Below, piece after piece: positions 45,910 to 54,044 of a stretch of 64,000 nucleotides of DNA. This stretch comes from an uncultured Kiloniellaceae bacterium (lineage in GTDB: Bacteria; Pseudomonadota; Alphaproteobacteria; Kiloniellales; Kiloniellaceae), in NCBI GenBank assembly GCA_947493695.1, contig CANLSF010000007.1, positions 310,001 to 374,000 of the forward strand, read 5' to 3'. The notes below the pieces were generated by a model. The model saw nothing but the letters and a program-made list of their open reading frames with translations. It was not told the origin of the DNA and made no database searches. A program made the translations under genes and the position numbers. How positions within the stretch are numbered: position 1 is the stretch's first letter; every line of letters starts with the position of its first letter.

Positions 45910-46253
45910 GAGAAGGCCCCGGAAGAAACGTTATGCGCTCAAACTGTAAAAGACTTTCTCCGTAAAATAGTTAAACGCGACGCATTTTGTTGTATTGCAA
46001 GAGTATTTTCTCCATTTGCACATTTTTTTGGCAAATTCGCTTTTGACTTCTACTCAGTGAATATTTTGAACTTTTGTTTCGACAACCCATTGTAGATCGA
46101 TACGGGTACCGCAAGGCTTTCGCACAACCCTTGCATTAACACTTTGAGGTCCGGAACCCTCTTTGAAATTCGAACGCAAGAACCGGATGGCAACCAAAAC
46201 CCAACCGGTGCATTTCCCTCTCTCACGCAAACAAATTGATGAGGGAAAACAGG
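45910..46253. other. divergent promoter region between the chemoreceptor and SDR genes
   Basis: About 340 bases, AT-rich near the chemoreceptor. I see no sigma-28 consensus for the receptor gene and no convincing small gene. GAGGGAAAACAGG at its end is the ribosome-binding site of the SDR gene. Confidence 0.4.
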
Positions 46254-47015
46254 ATGCAGCTCGAAGACAAGGTCGTCATTATCACTGGTGCGAGCAGCGG
46301 CATAGGGCACACCACCGCAAAACTTTTTGCCCGGGAAGGCGCGAAGCTGGTTGTCTCTTCGCGGCGGCAGGTGGAGTTGGACACGCTTGTGAGTGAGATC
46401 AGAACAAAAGGCGGAAAGGCTGTCGCCCTGGCTGGCGATGTCCGGGAAGAAGCCACCGCCAAAGCCCTGGTGGAGCTGGCACAAAATGAGTTCGGCGGCC
46501 TGGACGTCGGCTTTAATAATGCGGGGCAACTCGGCGACATGGGCGAAACTTCCGCTGTCTCACTTGAGAGTTGGCGCGAGACCATCGAAACCAACCTCAC
46601 CAGTGCCTTCCTGAGTGCCAAATACCAGTTGCCCGCCATGCTGGCCCGGGGCGCGGGCTCGCTGATCTTCACTTCCTCTTTCGTTGGTCACACGGTCGGC
46701 ATGCCCGGAATGGCGGCCTATGCCGCAAGTAAGGCAGGCCTGGTCGGCCTGACCCAGGTTCTGGCGGCGGAGAATGGGCCACAGGGCATCCGGGCCAATG
46801 CTCTGCTGCCGGGCGGGACCGATACGGAGATGGCGCGCGCCCACTCCAGCACACCCGAAGCACAGGCCTTTGTGCGCGGTATGCATGCCCTGAAGCGCAT
46901 TGCCCAACCCGAGGAGATCGCACAGGCGGCGCTCTTCCTGGCGTCCGATGCCTCAAGCTTTGTAACGGGACAGGCGATCCTGGCCGACGGCGGCGTTTCC
47001 ATCACCCGTACCTGA
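46254..47015 (+). CDS. short-chain dehydrogenase/reductase
   Basis: A 253-residue classical SDR. The cofactor motif TGASSGIG (residues 12-19), NNAG, the catalytic Ser in TSSFVG and the YAASK tetrad with Tyr and Lys are intact, and the end FVTGQAILADGG is typical. The basic SSRRQ after the second strand favours NADP. The substrate cannot be told. ATG 46254 is placed by the GAGGGAAAACAGG leader; the upstream ATG is less good. It is convergent with the DUF1330-like gene. Confidence 0.92.
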   Translation: MQLEDKVVIITGASSGIGHTTAKLFAREGAKLVVSSRRQVELDTLVSEIRTKGGKAVALAGDVREEATAKALVELAQNEFGGLDVGFNNAGQLGDMGETSAVSLESWRETIETNLTSAFLSAKYQLPAMLARGAGSLIFTSSFVGHTVGMPGMAAYAASKAGLVGLTQVLAAENGPQGIRANALLPGGTDTEMARAHSSTPEAQAFVRGMHALKRIAQPEEIAQAALFLASDASSFVTGQAILADGGVSITRT

Positions 47016-47076
47016 GAAGGCTCTCTCAGACTCAAAACGGGGCACGGCCTGTAGATGGCAGTGCCCCGTCGTCATT

Positions 47077-47565
47077 TTATCCCGCGCAGACAACGACCTT
47101 TTGACGGCCGCAAGCAGCGGTGCGGTGGGGGTAGGCTGCGTGATACCCGGCATCCTCCCAGAGCGAGAGCAGGGTGTCTGTATTGGCGAAGGTTCCGATG
47201 GCAACGATGTCCCAGTCTTCATCCGCACCGATAAAACCGGATTCGAAAGGTGCCACCAGCAAAAATCTGCCGCCGATCTTTTTCATGGTCGGCATGCTGA
47301 CCGCGGCGTAACGGTCAAAAGCCGCCTTCCCGCTGTCCGGCACAGCAGGCGCCAAAGCTTCATTTTCGTAATGCGCCTGATCGCGCAGCTTAAAAAAATT
47401 GATCAGTGTGACCGGACTGTCCGTCGGCCTGCTGAGCATTTTTCGCCACTGCGCCGCTGTCGGACTGGCGCCGTCAGCGCCGTCACCGTACCAGCCGACA
47501 AGCTGTGCCAGACGATCTTCGATATTCCTGTTTGCGTTCACGACGAACTCCGTTAAATTTGACAT
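47077..47565 (-). CDS. DUF1330-like / ferredoxin-fold small protein under TetR control
   Basis: A 162-residue protein, probably with a dimeric alpha-beta (ferredoxin-like) fold as in DUF1330: PVTLINFFKLRDQAHYE, AFDRYAAVSMPTMKKIGGRFLLVAPFES and WDIVAIGTFANTDTLLSLWEDAGYH are the conserved-looking pieces. Function unknown. The start ATG (47563-47565) lies inside an operator-like repeat 28 bases from the start of the divergent tetR gene, and there is no ribosome-binding site upstream, so the message may be leaderless. Both proteins begin MSNL because the DNA repeat reads into both genes. Confidence 0.8.
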   Translation of the reverse strand: MSNLTEFVVNANRNIEDRLAQLVGWYGDGADGASPTAAQWRKMLSRPTDSPVTLINFFKLRDQAHYENEALAPAVPDSGKAAFDRYAAVSMPTMKKIGGRFLLVAPFESGFIGADEDWDIVAIGTFANTDTLLSLWEDAGYHAAYPHRTAACGRQKVVVCAG

Positions 47566-47606
47566 GTGTAAAATTAAATCGGATTTTTGACAGGTGTCAA
47601 ATTTAA
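47553..47606. promoter_or_regulatory. paired operators overlapping two divergent start codons
   Basis: TTAAATTTGACA (47553-47564) and TGTCAAATTTAA (47595-47606) are perfect 12-base inverted copies. Each belongs to a palindromic site: TTTGACA-TG-TGTAAAA (47558-47573) and TTTGACA-GG-TGTCAAA (47586-47601), with centres 28 bases apart. The start codons of both divergent genes lie in the sites. Confidence 0.75.
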
Positions 47607-48181
47607 AACGCTCGGAGCGAACCCGCCTCGAAATCCTAGATGCCGCCTGGGATCTGATTGCCGAACGCGGCGCGGCCGTCTCCATGGCGGAAATCGCAGC
47701 AGCAGTCGGTATGACCCGCCAATCGGTCTACGTTCATTTCAGCTCACGCGGCGGGTTGCTCATGGCGCTTGTGCGTCGCGCGGACGATCGCTTTTTCATC
47801 TGGGAAGGCTTTACCTCGGCGATGACGGAGAAAGATCCCGCCAAGCGCCTGGACGCCGTTCTGGCGGTCTGGCTGGAGTTCGTGCCCAAGATCCACCCGG
47901 TCGCCACAGACCTGATCCGGATGCGCGCCACGGATGAAGACGCTGCGCGTGCCTGGGAAGACCGCATGGCGGAACTCTTGAAATTCTATCGGGGACTGAT
48001 CAACGATCTGAAGAAAGAAGGCGCGCTCGCCCCTGGCTGGAGCGTCCCGCGCGCCACGGACTTTCTCTGGGCGAGCTCATCGGTGCAGGCCTGGGATCTT
48101 CTGGTCGGGGATCGGGGTTGGAGCGCGGTAACAGCGGAAAAGACCATCCGCGGCACGATCTGCAGTACCCTGCTCAAGTGA
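47594..48181 (+). CDS. TetR-family regulator with start codon in its own operator
   Basis: A 195-residue TetR repressor. The helix-turn-helix covers about residues 25-52 (VSMAEIAAAVGMTRQSVYVHFSSRGGLL). The start is GTG 47594 (MSNLKRSERTRLEILDAAWDLI), immediately at the centre of a palindromic site and without a ribosome-binding site, so translation may be leaderless. It faces the DUF1330-like gene and should control both genes from the paired sites at 47553-47606. An MFS gene converges with it 15 bases downstream. Confidence 0.88.
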   Translation: MSNLKRSERTRLEILDAAWDLIAERGAAVSMAEIAAAVGMTRQSVYVHFSSRGGLLMALVRRADDRFFIWEGFTSAMTEKDPAKRLDAVLAVWLEFVPKIHPVATDLIRMRATDEDAARAWEDRMAELLKFYRGLINDLKKEGALAPGWSVPRATDFLWASSSVQAWDLLVGDRGWSAVTAEKTIRGTICSTLLK

Positions 48182-48196
48182 CCCCCGCAACCGCCT

Positions 48197-49432
48197 TCAC
48201 GCGAACTGAGGGCGCGGTTTGAAGCGGCTCGCCAGCAGCCAGAAGGCAATGAGCATATTCAGGAGGTTCCAGCCGATGCCGTTGAGGAACGCCGCCTGAT
48301 AGGAGCCGGTCAGATCATAAATCTCTCCCGACATCCAGCCGCCCAAAGCCATACCTGCCACCGTCGCCATCAACACCAGACTTATACGTGAACCCGCTTC
48401 GCGCGCCGGGAAGTACTCGCGCACAATCAGGGCGTAGCTCGGAACGATTCCGCCCTGGGACAAGCCAAAGAGCGCGGCGATGACATAGAGTGAAACCAGG
48501 CCGTCGAAGGGCAGATAAAACAACAGCGCGATGCACTGCAGGGTCGAACCGAGAATCAGCGTCCCGATCCCCCCGATCTTATCGGCGATGAAGCCGGAGA
48601 TCAGCCGGCTGACAACCCCGAGCCCCAGCATGATCGAGAGCATCTCAGCGCCACGCGCCGGGCCGTATCCCAGGTCCGCGCAGTAGGCCACCATGTGCAC
48701 CTGCGGCATGGACATGGCGACGCAGCAGGCAACCCCGGCCAGCACCAGAATGGCCTGCATCTTACCCGGCGACAGTGGCATGGGAACCTCGGAAACCGAG
48801 CCCTTGGTGGCAGAGTCCATTGCGTCGAGATCGGGCTTTCTGCGCAGCAAGAACGCGAGAGGAACCATTGTCACCAGACAGAAGAGGCCGACACCGATAT
48901 GCGCCTGTCTCCAGCCCACAATCTCGATGGCCTCCTGCAGCACCGGCGGCCAGAGTGCGCCCGACAGATAGTTCCCGCTGGCCACGATTGCGACGGCGAT
49001 CCCCCGCCGTTTGAGAAACCAGTGCGAGATGTCGGCCACCAGCGGCGCAAAGGTCGTTGAACTGCCCAGCATCCCGATCAGCAGAGCCTGGGCCAGGATG
49101 AACTGCCAGTATTCACTGGCCGCGGCTGTCGCGATGTACCCCAGCGCCAGCATGACGGCGCCGACGATGATGGGCCGGACAATTCCGAAGCGGTCCACCA
49201 GACGTCCCATCATGATGCCGCCAATAGCAAAGCCGATCAGGGTCGCCGTGTAAGGCAGGGAAGCGTCGCCCCGATCAACCCCGAACTCAGCCTGGATCGC
49301 TGGCAGGATCACCACACTGGACCAGAGCCCGACGCCGCCGATGGTACTCAGCAGGACCGCAACGACCAGCCGTTTCCAGGAATAACTGCTGTCGAGAATC
49401 TTTGCGTGATCGGTGGCGGAAGCGGAGGTCAT
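48197..49432 (-). CDS. major facilitator superfamily transporter
   Basis: A 411-residue MFS permease of 12 helices, of the OxlT / monocarboxylate-porter branch judging from the VVILPAIQAEFGVDRGDASLPYTATLIGFAIGGIMMGRLVDRFG start and the duplicate GLVSRLISGFIADKIGG motif in the second half. Organic anions are the typical cargo, but the substrate is not readable. I placed the start at ATG 49432; a frame extension to 49564 adds 44 residues that do not look like MFS. It is monocistronic and leftward. Confidence 0.88.
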   Translation of the reverse strand: MTSASATDHAKILDSSYSWKRLVVAVLLSTIGGVGLWSSVVILPAIQAEFGVDRGDASLPYTATLIGFAIGGIMMGRLVDRFGIVRPIIVGAVMLALGYIATAAASEYWQFILAQALLIGMLGSSTTFAPLVADISHWFLKRRGIAVAIVASGNYLSGALWPPVLQEAIEIVGWRQAHIGVGLFCLVTMVPLAFLLRRKPDLDAMDSATKGSVSEVPMPLSPGKMQAILVLAGVACCVAMSMPQVHMVAYCADLGYGPARGAEMLSIMLGLGVVSRLISGFIADKIGGIGTLILGSTLQCIALLFYLPFDGLVSLYVIAALFGLSQGGIVPSYALIVREYFPAREAGSRISLVLMATVAGMALGGWMSGEIYDLTGSYQAAFLNGIGWNLLNMLIAFWLLASRFKPRPQFA

Positions 49433-49661
49433 ATCGGCACGGCGAGTCCAGGTGCAGAAATACGAAGACTTCCTGACTAACCGAGCCAATGCGCCGCGGC
49501 AATGGTCGCATGGGCATGGCTGCCATGCGCCACGCCGCACAAGCTGCTGACATTTTCTCGTCAAAATTCGAGACTAAAGTTCAAACAACTTGAGATCTAC
49601 CGGTTGCTTCATCCGGTGAATGCCAATGATTACAACGGTATCCCCAGTCAAGGAGCCTGGA

Positions 49662-50519
49662 ATGCTTCGGCTCGTTCTCGGCCCCTTAAACAGACATCGC
49701 TCTGTCCTCGGAATCTTTACCGCGCTTGGCCTTATCGTAGTCCTGACCCTTCTGACCGAAGTCGGTGGACTGCTGCTCTGGCTCGCCTACGGCATCGGGG
49801 AACTGTTGCATCAAAGGCGACGTAAAATCATAACGCCTGCGGTCTTTGTCGCACTCTACAGCATCACGACGCTTGCCGTCCTTCCCGCTGCAGCACCCCT
49901 TTTGGGCCGGGTGGCGCTGAACTGTTTCGAGGATGGGAAACATGCCTACGCCGCCAACTCCCCCTTCTACTGCGCCCTGAATCGGCACTACGTGACACCC
50001 AAGGTGAAGCGTGTTCTCGAAGGTGTCTCGGACCGGATGGAACGTAAGCATCCCGGCAGCGTCGTCAGCTACCTCGACGGCGGCTTTCCTTTGGGTATCG
50101 GCATCCCCTTGCTCCCACACCTCAGTCACAATGACGGCCGTAAGCTGGATCTCGCCTTCTTCTACAAGGACAAAAATACCGGTGAACCAGCTCGCAAAGG
50201 CGGCGCCTGGTTCATAGGCTACTGGGCATTCGCCCCGGCCTGGGCACTTCTGAGCACCGACCCGGCCTCACCAAGGGAAGGCGCGTTGCGCTGGCGACTG
50301 GGCTGGCTGCAATGGGCCTTTACCGATCAGGAACTGGACGAGACACGGACAGCCGATCTTGTCCGGTTCCTCACTCAGGGACCAGCGTCAAAGCCGGTGC
50401 AAAGGCTGTTCCTGGAACCGAACCTCAAACATCATCTCGGATTCAAAAGCTCAAAGATCGGTTTTGCAGGTTGGAACGCAGCGCGGCACGACGACCATCT
50501 ACACTTTCAGGTGTTTTGA
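49662..50519 (+). CDS. membrane-anchored LAS-type metallopeptidase candidate
   Basis: A 285-residue protein with two N-terminal helices (about 15-40 and 55-80) and a soluble domain. The soluble part carries HNDGRKLDLAF and the C-terminal DDHLHFQVF, which match the His-x6-Asp and His-x-His zinc ligands of LAS peptidases (MepA / VanX / D-Ala-D-Ala peptidase type). If so, it trims peptidoglycan peptides from the outer side of the membrane. ATG 49662 follows AAGGAGCCTGGA. Overall identity to described families is not obvious to me, so function rests on these motifs. Confidence 0.6.
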   Translation: MLRLVLGPLNRHRSVLGIFTALGLIVVLTLLTEVGGLLLWLAYGIGELLHQRRRKIITPAVFVALYSITTLAVLPAAAPLLGRVALNCFEDGKHAYAANSPFYCALNRHYVTPKVKRVLEGVSDRMERKHPGSVVSYLDGGFPLGIGIPLLPHLSHNDGRKLDLAFFYKDKNTGEPARKGGAWFIGYWAFAPAWALLSTDPASPREGALRWRLGWLQWAFTDQELDETRTADLVRFLTQGPASKPVQRLFLEPNLKHHLGFKSSKIGFAGWNAARHDDHLHFQVF

Positions 50520-50660
50520 AAAGTCGGGAACAGCAATGGCGATGCCCTTGAGGCCGCAAGCGGAGTCTTTACGAAGTGATCAGTCAGCCCCTGACTGCGG
50601 CTCCGTTAAGACTGAGCAGAACAATTTTGACTTCGATCAAACACTCTTGGCGCGCCGCAA
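50520..50660 (+). repeat. left copy of a ~140-base direct repeat
   Basis: This stretch repeats, 1084 bases upstream, the start of the nuclease gene (51604-51744). The first 60 bases are almost identical (both contain ATGGCGATGCCCTTGAGG), after which the copies diverge mainly at silent positions. It directly follows the stop of the peptidase gene. Confidence 0.8.
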
Positions 50661-50667
50661 AAGCTGA
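50536..50667 (+). pseudogene. truncated duplicate of the FAN1-like nuclease N-terminus
   Basis: A 43-codon frame beginning ATG at 50536 encodes MAMPLRPQAESLRS ... FDFDQTLLARRKS and a stop. It aligns without gaps to the first 43 residues of the nuclease at 51620 (MAMPLRRQAESLRS ... FEFDQTPVERTRS). It has lost all the rest of the gene. It is most simply a partial duplication, and is unlikely to have a function of its own. The remaining bases to 50954 hold no clear gene; a small hairpin GGAAC/GTTCC occurs near 50914. Confidence 0.6.
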
Positions 50668-50954
50668 TGACACTTTGCGACACGACGGACAAATCCATCA
50701 CTCGGGCGAACATACGGCAGTGTCGCCAGCCAGACTCTCATATCCGAACCGGCACGTCTTGGTCGCACCCTGTTTTAAGTCATTCTTAAAACTAACAAGA
50801 GCAAAGTCGGCTTCGAAGGTCGGAGCGAATATTACGCGCATTTTAGATAGTCCGGTACGGGGTAACTTTTGTAGCTAAGGAACCCTAACAGTGAGCCCCG
50901 TGATCAGGTTGGAACAGCGAGTTCCGTAGGGACAGGGAAAAACGAGAATCTCCA

Positions 50955-51542
50955 ATGATCGACAATGGTAAAGAAACAATGACATCTGAGACTGAATCAC
51001 TAATTGTTGCTAAACTTAATGCTCGTGTTCAACCACGTGATCGGTTCGACGTTTACGAAGAAAAACTGGACGCGTTTCTCAAAGAACAAGCACTCGGAGC
51101 AGTCTGCGGAGGCGGCACACAATTGGATGAGTCTGGCGAAGTTCAGTATTGCGACATCGAGGTGAGCTTGAGCAGAACAGATGATGAAGCGCTCGCTCTC
51201 CTGCAGGAAAAACTTGAGTCGCTTGGTGCTCCCAAGGGTTCTTTGCTCACAGTTGGAGATGACAGAAAAATTCCCTTCGGACTGAATGAGGGCTTAGCGG
51301 TCTACCATAACGGTACGGATCTGCCGGACAACGTATATCAGGAGTGCGATATCAATCTGGTCTGGGACGAATTCGAAAAGCTCATTGGACCGCAGGGAGA
51401 AATTCAAGGCCATTGGGAAGGTCCAACCGAAACCGCGCTCTATCTCTACGGGCCATCCTACGAGACAATGCTCAATCAGATACGGCCTTTTCTCGACAAC
51501 TACCCACTTTGTGCCAATGCGCGATGTGAAAAGATCGCTTAG
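50955..51542 (+). CDS. 195-residue protein of unknown function inside the repeat-flanked segment
   Basis: No family recognised. The protein is acidic, soluble and without signal or membrane segments; it has an even mix of strands and helices (FDVYEEKLDAFLKEQALG at the start, VQYCDIEVSLSR, a C-terminal WEGPTETALYLYGPSYETMLNQIRPFL) that reads like small immunity or regulatory proteins, but this is only an impression. Codons are clearly more AT-rich than the flanking genes, which points to separate origin. ATG 50955 or ATG 50979 could be the start. It lies between the two copies of the ~140-base repeat. Confidence 0.75.
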   Translation: MIDNGKETMTSETESLIVAKLNARVQPRDRFDVYEEKLDAFLKEQALGAVCGGGTQLDESGEVQYCDIEVSLSRTDDEALALLQEKLESLGAPKGSLLTVGDDRKIPFGLNEGLAVYHNGTDLPDNVYQECDINLVWDEFEKLIGPQGEIQGHWEGPTETALYLYGPSYETMLNQIRPFLDNYPLCANARCEKIA

Positions 51543-51603
51543 CACTTAACTCCAGCTTGCCACCTTCGCCTCAAAAGTTCATAGTTTGTTCTCAATTCTT
51601 CTA

Positions 51604-51744
51604 AGAGCCGGGAACAGCGATGGCGATGCCCTTGAGGCGGCAAGCGGAGTCTTTACGGAGTGGTCGTGCAACCCCTGACCGGCGCTCAGGCAAGGTTGCG
51701 CAGTCCGATTTTGAGTTCGATCAGACACCCGTGGAGCGCACCCG
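51604..51744 (+). repeat. right copy of the ~140-base direct repeat
   Basis: Covers the leader and the first 42 codons of the FAN1-like nuclease gene. See the left copy at 50520-50660. The coding frame is kept in both. Confidence 0.8.
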
Positions 51745-53911
51745 TAGCGGAAGGCCTCAACGCGAGCTGCCGCAGCTATACTACCTCACCCACTTTCGTG
51801 AGATGCTGGCGTTCGTGCGGGAAAAGTATGCCCACGTGCTCGAAGAGACGCACCGGGAGTTCCTGGCCGACTTCGATGCGCTCAGCCTTGACACTCAATG
51901 CCTCTACGTGCGGCTGGTCAACCGGAAGGGCCTGGTATTTGAGACCGCCAAACTCCGTTATGAAGAAATATCCGATCTACCGGGCACGCTGGATGCTCTG
52001 CAAAGTGCGGGTTTTGCGGAACCTGTGGACCAGGGGCATTTCGTAGAGCTTCTGAATTCAATCTCGAAGGATGCCACGATCGATCTGATGGCGCCGCATC
52101 TGGAAACGGCGGGTGTGAAACGAAGCTGGTCCAAGGCGGCGGTGATTGCGCATGCGCGTAAGACTCTCAGTTTCGAGAACTTCAGCAGCTCTGAGGCCGC
52201 AAAGTTGTTTGTCGTTCAGGGACGGCGCGACGCGTTGGGATTTCTGCTCTATCTCTATTTCGGGCGCATTGAACAGGGCGTGACGCGCTTTGCTCTGCGC
52301 GATCTGGGTGTCGTGCGCACCCACCACTTCAAAGCCGATTACGAAGCCCGCTTCGAAACCCGCGAGGAAGCTTCGGCCTGCTATTTCTATGCCCGCCACC
52401 TGGAAGAGCTTAAATCCAGCGACGACGCCGAATGCCTGGAGTGGGCCTGTGCTGCGCCGACTTGGCCGGAAGCGATGGGCGATACAGCCGAGGACCTGCG
52501 GGACCGCCTGCTCTTCGCCCTCGGCAGCCGTCTGGAGAAAGCCGGCGAAACCGAGCCTGCCCTTGCGGTCTATGCACTCGGCGGCTCCGCCCTCTGCAAC
52601 GAACGACTGGTCAGATTGCGCTATACGCGAGGCGAAAAGGACGTGGCGCGCGCCAAACTTGAAGCCATGATGGCCCAGCCCGCCAGCGACCTTGAAGCAC
52701 ATTTCGCCCAGGACTTTTACCTGCGCAAATTCAAAGGCAAACGCACCAGCGCCCTCACTGACCGCTTGCGCGCAGGGGCCGTGATTGGCGTCGATGAATC
52801 CTTTCGCAACGCGCCTGAGCGGGGCGCGGCAGAGGTTTTCCGACGCCAGGGTTACGAGGTCTTTTACAGCGAAAACGCGGTCTGGCGCGCGCTCTTCGGC
52901 ATGCTGTTCTGGGAGGAGATCTACTGCGAAGAAGCAGCCGCAATCCACAACGCCTTCGAACGCCTGCCTCAATCCTTCAAGTCGGGTGGTTTCTATGAAG
53001 CCTTCCGCGACCGGATCGAAGGTAAGCTCGCGCTTCTCAAGGACCCGGCAGCCGCCTTCCAGACTCTGCTGAGCAGCCTCACCGCGCATTACGGCACGCC
53101 CAACGGCATCTTCCGCTGGCGGCCCGGTATCGCCGACTGGCTGGGCCCCTTCCTGCAGAAGGCTCCACCGGAGGCTCTGGCCACCGTTCTGCGCGAAATG
53201 TGCCGGGACTACATGGGACGCAAGGACGGCTTTCCCGACCTCATGCTCTGGAACGACGAAGGCCTTCGGTTCGTCGAAATCAAATCCGCCGGCGATCAGA
53301 TCCGCCGGAACCAGCTCCTCCAGCTCGATCTGCTTGGCCGCGCGGGTTTCGCGGTTGAGGTCAACCGGGTTGAATGGATTATCGACCCGGAGCAGATCTA
53401 CGTAGTCGTCGATGTGGAGACCACCGGCGGGCGCGCAGCCCGCAACCGGGTGACGGAAATCGGCGCGGTGAAAGTGCGGAACGGAAAGATCATCGGGAAG
53501 TGGCAGAGCCTGATCAACCCGCAGCAGGCGATCCCGGCCAACATCACCCGTCTGACCGGGATCTCCAACGCCATGGTCGCCGGTGCGCCTGTTTTCGCCG
53601 AGATCGCCGATGACTTTCAGAGCTTCATGGGCGAGGCGATTTTCGTCGCCCACAACGTCCGCTTCGACTACGGCTTCATAACCGAGGAGTTCCGGCGCCT
53701 GGACCGCCGCTTCCGCCACCCGCAGCTCTGCACCGTCGCCAGCATGCGTGCACTCTATAAAGGCCATAAATCCTACAGCCTGGGTAACCTCTGCGAAGCC
53801 TTCGGCATAGATCTGACTTCCCACCACCGCGCGCTCTGCGACGCCGAGGCAGCCGCGGAACTGCTGTTTCTGATCAACGCGCGGCGGATGGAAGCCGTGC
53901 AAAAGACATAA
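51620..53911 (+). CDS. FAN1-like VRR-NUC nuclease fused to a DEDDh 3'-5' exonuclease
   Basis: A 763-residue two-nuclease protein. Residues about 40-500 resemble bacterial FAN1 (PQLYYLTHFREMLAFVREKYAHVL start, SAP-like and helical repeats). The VRR-NUC domain (about 500-590) has the PD-(D/E)xK residues Asp540 in GFPDLMLW and Glu553/Lys555 in VEIKS. The C-terminal 170 residues are a DnaQ-type exonuclease: Asp598/Glu600 in DVETTG, Asp683 in HNVRFD, His736 and Asp741 in HRALCDAEA. FAN1 cuts DNA next to interstrand crosslinks, and the added exonuclease could trim the product. The N-terminal 40 residues are not FAN1-like and are the part duplicated upstream. Confidence 0.88.
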   Translation: MAMPLRRQAESLRSGRATPDRRSGKVAQSDFEFDQTPVERTRSGRPQRELPQLYYLTHFREMLAFVREKYAHVLEETHREFLADFDALSLDTQCLYVRLVNRKGLVFETAKLRYEEISDLPGTLDALQSAGFAEPVDQGHFVELLNSISKDATIDLMAPHLETAGVKRSWSKAAVIAHARKTLSFENFSSSEAAKLFVVQGRRDALGFLLYLYFGRIEQGVTRFALRDLGVVRTHHFKADYEARFETREEASACYFYARHLEELKSSDDAECLEWACAAPTWPEAMGDTAEDLRDRLLFALGSRLEKAGETEPALAVYALGGSALCNERLVRLRYTRGEKDVARAKLEAMMAQPASDLEAHFAQDFYLRKFKGKRTSALTDRLRAGAVIGVDESFRNAPERGAAEVFRRQGYEVFYSENAVWRALFGMLFWEEIYCEEAAAIHNAFERLPQSFKSGGFYEAFRDRIEGKLALLKDPAAAFQTLLSSLTAHYGTPNGIFRWRPGIADWLGPFLQKAPPEALATVLREMCRDYMGRKDGFPDLMLWNDEGLRFVEIKSAGDQIRRNQLLQLDLLGRAGFAVEVNRVEWIIDPEQIYVVVDVETTGGRAARNRVTEIGAVKVRNGKIIGKWQSLINPQQAIPANITRLTGISNAMVAGAPVFAEIADDFQSFMGEAIFVAHNVRFDYGFITEEFRRLDRRFRHPQLCTVASMRALYKGHKSYSLGNLCEAFGIDLTSHHRALCDAEAAAELLFLINARRMEAVQKT

Positions 53912-54044
53912 AAAAAGGCAAGTGCTGATAAATAGCGTTCTGTGGTTCCGGCAGTGGATCGGACCTACGCACAGCTTCAGCCCGTATTACGAACCTGCCA
54001 ATTATGGAATTCATTGCAGGAGTCTGAACTGTTATGACTGTCGC

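Noticed and set aside
52058-53902. Leftward open frame of 614 codons opposite the FAN1-like gene
   Set aside because: Reverse-frame shadow; forward strand has two intact nuclease sites.
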